Shown: positions 55,527-55,602 of the stretch, piece after piece
Layout of the letters: every line of letters starts with the position of its first letter
How positions within the stretch are numbered: position 1 is the first letter of the stretch
Source: Amanita rubescens
Taxonomy: Eukaryota > Basidiomycota > Agaricomycetes > Agaricales > Amanitaceae
DNA length: 55,602 bases
Direction: 5' to 3'
Assembly: GCA_015039365.1 (NCBI GenBank)
Contig: WION01000349.1
Coordinates: 1-55,602 of the forward strand
The notes under the pieces: generated by a model
Databases searched by the model: none
What the model saw: the letters and a program-made list of their open reading frames with translations, nothing else
Told to the model about the DNA's origin: nothing
Translations under genes and position numbers: made by a program

Positions 55527-55602
55527 ATGACTGACCAACGGTCGCAGACTGCCAAAGAGTCCAAGGGATTTCGCAATCGCTTGAAGAAGATGTTCGGACG
55601 GG
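55527..55602 (+). CDS. Start of an unidentified gene, partial
   Basis: ATG at 55527 in a purine-flanked context opens MTDQRSQTAKESKGFRN and continues RLKKMFGR to the window edge. The basic, Lys/Arg-rich N-terminus with no stop suggests a real first exon. Too short to name. Confidence 0.45.
   Translation, partial: MTDQRSQTAKESKGFRNRLKKMFGR

Overview
This is nuclear DNA of a mushroom-forming fungus (Basidiomycota, most likely Agaricomycetes). Nearly every gene is split by 45-70 nt GT-AG introns, a few with GC-AG. Gene content fits that group: tandem BTB proteins, tandem CFEM/GPI proteins, many small secreted proteins, a Plavaka/KDZ transposase relic, and an integrase with Spt5-like and HECT-like companions. 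I rebuilt gene models by hand from splice consensus, reading phase and family motifs. For most of them the exon lengths sum to an exact multiple of three.

Layout. 0-13 kb is ordinary gene space: a partial DHA2-type MFS exporter (-), a RhoGAP protein (+), an NTF2/SnoaL-like protein (-), a complete seven-exon beta-carbonic anhydrase (-), two tandem BTB paralogs (+) and a heterotrimeric G-protein alpha subunit (+) with altered switch I. 15-29 kb is an accessory block. It holds a family of small secreted proteins (an intact 290-aa copy, shorter copies and a truncated one) and a duplicated pair of CFEM proteins. Several of the secreted-protein genes share a TATA-plus-GGTCTC core promoter. An essential-looking importin-beta gene (23.8-27.5 kb) sits in the middle. 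At 28.8-30.3 kb two diverged copies of an unknown gene flank a Plavaka/KDZ transposase relic. A HerA/FtsK-like P-loop ATPase follows (30.4-32.7 kb).

36.5-54.2 kb looks like one large mobile element, the main novelty here. It carries a DD(X34)E integrase and, divergent from it with only about 100 bp between, an unknown protein. It also carries an NGN/KOW (Spt5-like) protein, a HECT-like ubiquitin-ligase-type protein with a conserved C-terminal Cys, an orphan helix-turn-helix ORF, an RGG-rich small ORF and a frameshifted STAND/ankyrin gene. Both ends carry degenerate TGATCA/GCGTGATC and GTCGTCCAC repeats. Reading frames outside the two ends can be joined in phase across a GTAAGT donor at 36506 and a TTTAG acceptor at 54187, as if the element had landed in an intron of an older gene, which now looks broken. 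The element boundaries and the disrupted gene are inference; the individual genes and repeats are seen directly.

The right edge begins another gene (55527 onward). Long stretches (1.6-4.3, 12.9-15.2, 20.9-22.5, 32.7-35, 50.2-52 kb) hold nothing I can support.
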